10,480 nt of DNA. It comes from Candidatus Pelagibacter sp. TMED197. GTDB lineage: Bacteria; Pseudomonadota; Alphaproteobacteria; Pelagibacterales; Pelagibacteraceae. Made by a program: the position numbers and the translations under genes. The notes below the pieces were generated by a model that did no database searches, was not told where the DNA came from, and worked only from the letters and a program-made list of their open reading frames with translations. The stretch is taken from NCBI GenBank assembly GCA_002169755.1, contig NHIU01000011.1:1-10480 (forward strand), written 5' to 3'. This document shows, piece by piece, positions 7,249 through 10,480 of this stretch (position 1 is its first letter; each line of letters opens with the position of its first letter).

Positions 7249-8081
7249 AAATAGCCTTAAATGAAGTTTTCGATTATAGTTTTTTTGTAGATAAATCAAA
7301 AAAGCTTAGAGGTCAAATTATTGATTTATCTCATAATGGCCATGCTGCTCATTTAGGCTCATGTTTATCATGTATAGATATTCTAACAATATTATACTGG
7401 AAGCACCTTAATATTAATCCAGAAAAACCTAGGGATAACTACAGGGATAGACTAATTCTTTCAAAGGGACATGCTGCAATGGCATTATATGCATGTATTG
7501 CTGAAAAGGGTTTTATTTGTAACTCAGAATTAAAAACGTTCAATAAAAATAATGGTCGTTTAGCTGAGCATCCACCTGCAGACCTTGTTCCAGGAATTGA
7601 GGCAGGCACTGGTTCTCTGGGCCATGGTTTTTCTATTGGTTTAGGAATAGCTCTTTCAGCCATTATTAAAGACTTAAATTATAAAGTTTATGTACTTGTT
7701 GGGGATGGTGAATTAAATGAAGGATCCATATGGGAGGGTGCACTATTTGCGGCAGCTCACAATCTACATAATTTTAAAGTCATCATAGATTCTAATAAAT
7801 GGCAGGGTACATGCAGATCTGATGAAACATTGAATACTAAATCTATCTCAAAAAAATTTAATGCATTTGGATGGGAAACTACAGAAGTAAATGGACATGA
7901 TTTCATGCAACTAGATAATGCTCTTCTAGACAGTGAAAAAAATACCAAACCCACCGCTATAATAGCCAACACTATTAAAGGTAAAGGTATTAGTTTTATG
8001 GAAGATGATAATAATTGGCACTATAAAATACCGAATGAATTAGACGTAAATAAATCAAAAAAAGAGTTAGGTCTACTATGA
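7245..8081 (+). CDS. Transketolase, N-terminal (thiamine-diphosphate-binding) subunit
   Basis: A 278-residue protein matching the first half of transketolase, which transfers a two-carbon ketol unit between sugar phosphates using thiamine diphosphate. Landmarks are HLGSCLS with H36 (equivalent to the first active-site His), LSKGHAA (72-78), GRLAEHP (104-110), GTGSLGHG (121-128), and the cofactor motif GDGELNEG (153-160) ending at D182/N184 in IIDSNKWQGT. It stops where split transketolases stop, and the C-terminal half is the next gene, overlapping by 4 bases (ATGA at 8078). The start is a GTG. Housekeeping transketolases are single chains of about 650 residues. Split versions occur in archaea and in specialised secondary-metabolite or polysaccharide clusters, so this pair likely serves the cassette, not central carbon flow. 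The acceptor sugar is unknown. Confidence 0.93.
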   Translation: MKIALNEVFDYSFFVDKSKKLRGQIIDLSHNGHAAHLGSCLSCIDILTILYWKHLNINPEKPRDNYRDRLILSKGHAAMALYACIAEKGFICNSELKTFNKNNGRLAEHPPADLVPGIEAGTGSLGHGFSIGLGIALSAIIKDLNYKVYVLVGDGELNEGSIWEGALFAAAHNLHNFKVIIDSNKWQGTCRSDETLNTKSISKKFNAFGWETTEVNGHDFMQLDNALLDSEKNTKPTAIIANTIKGKGISFMEDDNNWHYKIPNELDVNKSKKELGLL

Positions 8082-9013
8082 GAAATGCATTTGCTGAACA
8101 AATATATGACTCTGCTAATGCGAATGACAACGTTGTTCTACTATCTGGTGATATAGGTAATAAAGTTTTTGATAACTTTAAAAAATCTTTCCCCAAAAGG
8201 TTTTACAATTGTGGAATATCTGAGCAAAATATGACCAGCGTTGCAACTGGACTTGCGATGTCAGGGCTCAATCCAGTTACGTATTCAATTGCACCTTTCA
8301 ACACAATCAGGTGTTTAGAGCAAATTAGAACAGGTGTGGCTTATCATAACGTACCTGTAATAATAATAGGTGTTGGTGCGGGTTTGGCTTATGCTGAATT
8401 AGGACCCTCACATCATTCATGTGAGGATATTTCGTTTGTTAGAACAATTCCTAATATGACAGTATTGTGTCCAGCTGACAGATGGGAAGTAAAAGCCTCT
8501 TTAAAAGCAGCTATCCAGAGTAATAAACCTACTTATATTAGAATAGGGAAAAAGGGTGAGCAGGTTGTACATAAGAAAGAAATTACTAATTTCAAAATTG
8601 GTAAACCAATAAAAATTAAATCTGGAGAAAAAAAAGTTTGTATATTGTCCACAGGAAATATAATGCCTGAAATTTTAAATACTTCTGACCAATTAAATAA
8701 ATATAAAATTAATCCAGCAGTATATAGTTTTCATACTATCAAACCCTTAAATTCAAGTTTTTTAAAAAGGATATTTAAACAATTCGATTTAATTGTAACA
8801 GCTGAAGAACATTCAATTATTGGTGGACTAGGCAGCTCAATAAGTGAATGGATGGTTGATCATAACATTATAGAAAAAAAACTATTAAAAATTGCTTTAC
8901 CAGATAAATTTTTTAAGTTGTCAGGCTCTCATAAATTTGCAAGGGACAAACTTGGGATTTCATCAAATAAAATATTAAAAAAAATTTTGAAACTACAAAA
9001 AGTAAAAAAATGA
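8078..9013 (+). CDS. Transketolase, C-terminal (pyrimidine-binding and C-domain) subunit
   Basis: A 311-residue partner of the preceding subunit. The pyrimidine-binding domain carries YNCGISEQNM with catalytic glutamate E49, followed by ATGLAMSGLNPVTYS. The GLAYAELGPSHHS loop (102-114) matches the GPTHQ-type active-site loop. The transketolase C-terminal domain begins near residue 180 and includes a TAEEHSIIGGLGS motif typical of transketolase and DXP-synthase C-domains. Together with the N-terminal subunit this makes a complete enzyme with the active site formed between subunits. DXP synthase and the pyruvate dehydrogenase E1 beta family share this architecture, but the N-terminal partner favours transketolase. 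The gene overlaps both neighbours by 4 bases, implying matched stoichiometry through translational coupling. Confidence 0.92.
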   Translation: MRNAFAEQIYDSANANDNVVLLSGDIGNKVFDNFKKSFPKRFYNCGISEQNMTSVATGLAMSGLNPVTYSIAPFNTIRCLEQIRTGVAYHNVPVIIIGVGAGLAYAELGPSHHSCEDISFVRTIPNMTVLCPADRWEVKASLKAAIQSNKPTYIRIGKKGEQVVHKKEITNFKIGKPIKIKSGEKKVCILSTGNIMPEILNTSDQLNKYKINPAVYSFHTIKPLNSSFLKRIFKQFDLIVTAEEHSIIGGLGSSISEWMVDHNIIEKKLLKIALPDKFFKLSGSHKFARDKLGISSNKILKKILKLQKVKK

Positions 9014-10044
9014 TTACCCAAGCTGCCGTTTTATTTAATATTAATGAATCATTAAAAATTATTGAACTTGAAATTCCAAAATTAAAGAAAGGACAAGTTT
9101 TAGTTGAAATAAAATACTCAGGAGCTTGTGGAACTCAATTAGGAGAAATTTCAGGGAAAAGAGGTGAGGATAAGTTTCTACCTCACTGTTTAGGTCATGA
9201 AGGAGTTGGTAAAGTATTAGAATTAGGACCTGAAGTTTCTAAAGTGTCAATTGGTGAAAAAGTAGTTCTGTCATGGATAAAAGGTTCTGGAATTGATGCT
9301 GGTGGTACAGTTTATAAAAGTAAAAATTTAAATGTTAATTCTGGTCCAGTAACTACTTTCCAAAGACATGCAGTTGTTAGTGAAAATAGATTAACTAAAA
9401 TACCAGACAATATTTCAGATGAATATGGTGTTATGTTGGGATGTTGTGCTCCAACAGGAATGGGATCAGTTAGAAATGTATTATCCCCTGTAACGGGAAA
9501 AAGTGCAGTTATATTTGGAGGAGGGGCTGTTGGTTTGTCTTCATGTTTATCTTTTAAAGAATATGGTTTAGAGAGAATAATTGTTATCGATCCCGTTCAA
9601 GAAAGATTAAATTTAGCTATTAGCGCAGGAGCTACTGACATAATCAATACTTCGAATGGTGAAGAAATTACTAAGAGAATAAATAAATTAGTTCCTAATG
9701 GCCTAGATTATGCAATTGAGTCTGTTGGTAAACCTGAAATTATTCCTCTTTGCATGTCACTTTTGAGAAGACAGGGCGGTAAATTAGTTGTTATAGGTAA
9801 TTCTCCTGCTGGTTCTACATTTCAACTCAAACCTGATGTATTTAATTTAGGTAAAAGCATTTTGGGAAGTTGGGGTGGCAATACAAATCCAGATTTGGAT
9901 TTTATTGATTACTCAAAAACATTAAATAACTCTAGTAACTTTTTAAAAAAGTTAATTTCTAAAACATATTCGTTAGAGAACATTAATGAGGCCCTGAAGG
10001 ATCTCTCCAACGGTCAGGTTGGCAGACCTTTAATAAGGATGTAA
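9010..10044 (+). CDS. Zinc-type medium-chain alcohol dehydrogenase (class III ADH-like), without structural zinc
   Basis: A 344-residue MDR-superfamily oxidoreductase. The catalytic zinc ligands are visible: C40 in SGACGTQ, H63/E64 in LGHEGVG and C145 in LGCCAPTG. The NAD-binding Rossmann motif is FGGGAVG (169-175), with D194 at the end of the second strand favouring NAD over NADP. The four-cysteine structural-zinc lobe expected around residues 90-115 is absent; the region is GSGIDAGGTVYKSKN, with no Cys, and the protein is about 30 residues shorter than class III ADHs. It probably oxidises or reduces a hydroxyl or aldehyde on the cassette sugar, perhaps supplying a keto group to an aminotransferase. 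It overlaps the transketolase C-terminal gene by 4 bases. Superfamily is certain; substrate is inferred from context only. Confidence 0.9.
   Translation: MITQAAVLFNINESLKIIELEIPKLKKGQVLVEIKYSGACGTQLGEISGKRGEDKFLPHCLGHEGVGKVLELGPEVSKVSIGEKVVLSWIKGSGIDAGGTVYKSKNLNVNSGPVTTFQRHAVVSENRLTKIPDNISDEYGVMLGCCAPTGMGSVRNVLSPVTGKSAVIFGGGAVGLSSCLSFKEYGLERIIVIDPVQERLNLAISAGATDIINTSNGEEITKRINKLVPNGLDYAIESVGKPEIIPLCMSLLRRQGGKLVVIGNSPAGSTFQLKPDVFNLGKSILGSWGGNTNPDLDFIDYSKTLNNSSNFLKKLISKTYSLENINEALKDLSNGQVGRPLIRM
10035..10039 (+). promoter_or_regulatory. Ribosome binding site for the last HAD-like gene
   Basis: AAGGA lies six bases before the ATG at 10046 and inside the end of the dehydrogenase gene, consistent with coupled translation of the final gene. 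Confidence 0.55.
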
Positions 10045-10045
10045 A

Positions 10046-10453
10046 ATGAGAATTGGAATAGATTTTGATAATACTATTGCTTGCTATGACAACGCTTTTT
10101 ATGAAGTTGCTTTAGAAAAAAATTGGATAGATCCCAAAATTCTTAAAAGCAAAGTATCTGTTAAAACAGATATGCACAAAAAAAGCCTTTTTAAAGAGTT
10201 TACTATTTTACAAGGGCTAGTTTATGGAAAGAATATTTTAAAAGCGAAATTATTTGAAGGATTTAGAAATTTTTTAGCTGAAAATATAAAATTCCATGAA
10301 TTTTTTATAATAAGCCATAAAACAAGATATCCAATAATTGGGGAGAAAATAGATCTACATTTAGCAGCTCATAAATTTATTAAGTTTAACAAATTAGACT
10401 ACTTTTATAATGACTTAAATAAAAGAATATTCTTAGAGCCTGTAAAAAAGTAG
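10046..10453 (+). CDS. HAD-like phosphatase domain protein, probably 3'-truncated by the terminal inverted repeat
   Basis: A 135-residue HAD-like protein. Motif I is IGIDFDNT (D6, D8), and motif II is FFIISHKTR with S90. The region between them (about residues 15-80) is a helical cap. From memory, homologues beside sugar-nucleotide genes run to about 200 residues or more and go on, after a segment like RIFLEP, to motif III Lys and motif IV (an IDD-type acidic pair). Here both are missing: the last two residues (KK) and the stop TAG at 10451 are read from the right arm of an inverted repeat starting at 10446. The true gene therefore probably continues in the native genome beyond about 10441, and this stop is not authentic. 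It starts 1 base after the dehydrogenase stop with a good Shine-Dalgarno. The role is likely a phosphatase in the cassette; the substrate is unknown. Confidence 0.7.
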   Translation: MRIGIDFDNTIACYDNAFYEVALEKNWIDPKILKSKVSVKTDMHKKSLFKEFTILQGLVYGKNILKAKLFEGFRNFLAENIKFHEFFIISHKTRYPIIGEKIDLHLAAHKFIKFNKLDYFYNDLNKRIFLEPVKK

Positions 10454-10480
10454 TCTAATTTGTTAAACTAAAAAAATTTA
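10372..10480. repeat. Terminal inverted repeat running to the window edge (35-base arms, 39-base loop)
   Basis: The left arm 10372-10406 pairs with the right arm 10446-10480 at 33 of 35 positions. The inner 24 bases (10383-10406 with 10446-10469) are perfectly complementary; the only mismatches are 10382/10470 and 10379/10473. The loop is 10407-10445. The left arm codes for part of the last HAD-like protein, so the right arm looks like a reverse copy of it. There is no T-run after the right arm, so it is not a normal terminator. A fold-back amplification or assembly artefact is the simplest explanation; a real genomic hairpin or inverted repeat remains possible. Confidence 0.9.

Noticed and set aside
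6168..8196. Minus-strand open frames at 6168-6365, 7439-7663, 7757-7972 and 7996-8196
   Set aside because: All lie antisense to conserved aminotransferase or transketolase sequence with no independent coding evidence.
7245..9013. Frameshifted single-chain transketolase (pseudogene) as an explanation for the two halves
   Set aside because: Each half begins and ends like natural split subunits, has its own start with a clean 4-base overlap, and all catalytic residues are present.
4967..9013. 3-amino-5-hydroxybenzoate (AHBA) type cluster, because of DegT enzymes plus split transketolase plus phosphatase
   Set aside because: No aminodehydroquinate synthase, dehydratase or kinase is present, and the SIS isomerase and sugar-nucleotide SDR point to a sugar product.
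10446..10480. Rho-independent terminator at the end of the operon
   Set aside because: The right arm is followed by A-rich sequence, not a T-run, the loop is 39 bases of coding sequence, and the repeat interrupts an apparently incomplete protein.

Overview
The window is an AT-rich (about 30% GC by eye) stretch of bacterial DNA with every supported gene on the + strand. It has very tight gene packing, several 4-base stop/start overlaps and no RNA genes. The gene content (an M16C presequence-protease-type peptidase, a guanine deaminase and a surface-sugar cassette) and the base composition suggest a streamlined Gram-negative, perhaps marine bacterioplankton. That assignment is inference and cannot be fixed from this sequence alone. 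The left edge cuts a gene and the right edge lies inside an inverted repeat, so both ends look like contig or window ends.

Region 1 (1-2722) looks like ordinary core metabolism: the C-terminal half of an M16C zinc metallopeptidase, a compact intrinsic terminator (1341-1365), then a complete guanine deaminase. The guanine deaminase is best started at the ATG at 1436, not at the upstream GTG at 1397.

Region 2 (2719-10453) is a sugar-biosynthesis cassette. In order it encodes a small GmhB-like HAD phosphatase, a GmhA-like SIS-domain isomerase, an RmlB/UXS-like NAD-dependent sugar-nucleotide SDR, two tandem paralogous DegT/DnrJ/EryC1-type PLP aminotransferases, a transketolase split into N- and C-terminal subunit genes, a zinc-type medium-chain dehydrogenase, and a second, different HAD-like protein. 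From 4967 on, genes overlap by 4 bases (ATGA or GTGA) or are spaced by 1 base, implying one translationally coupled operon.

Together these enzymes suggest synthesis of an unusual amino sugar, probably longer than a hexose, for LPS, O-antigen, capsule or a secreted glycoconjugate. The transketolase could extend or supply a long-chain ketose phosphate. The SIS protein would isomerise it, the HAD protein remove a phosphate, the SDR and dehydrogenase adjust oxidation state, and the aminotransferases install one or two amino groups. The overall logic resembles the heptose pathway and the lincosamide octose pathway, but no sugar kinase, nucleotidyltransferase or glycosyltransferase lies in this window. 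Several enzymes lack family hallmark residues: the SDR has His for the YxxxK Lys, the SIS protein lacks the GmhA catalytic His position, the small HAD lacks the GmhB zinc loop, and the dehydrogenase lacks the structural-zinc cysteines.

The last 109 bases form a striking inverted repeat (35-base arms, 33 of 35 complementary, 39-base loop). Its right arm is a reverse copy of coding sequence and supplies the stop codon of the last gene. This is most simply a fold-back chimera or contig-end artefact, and the last gene should be treated as truncated.
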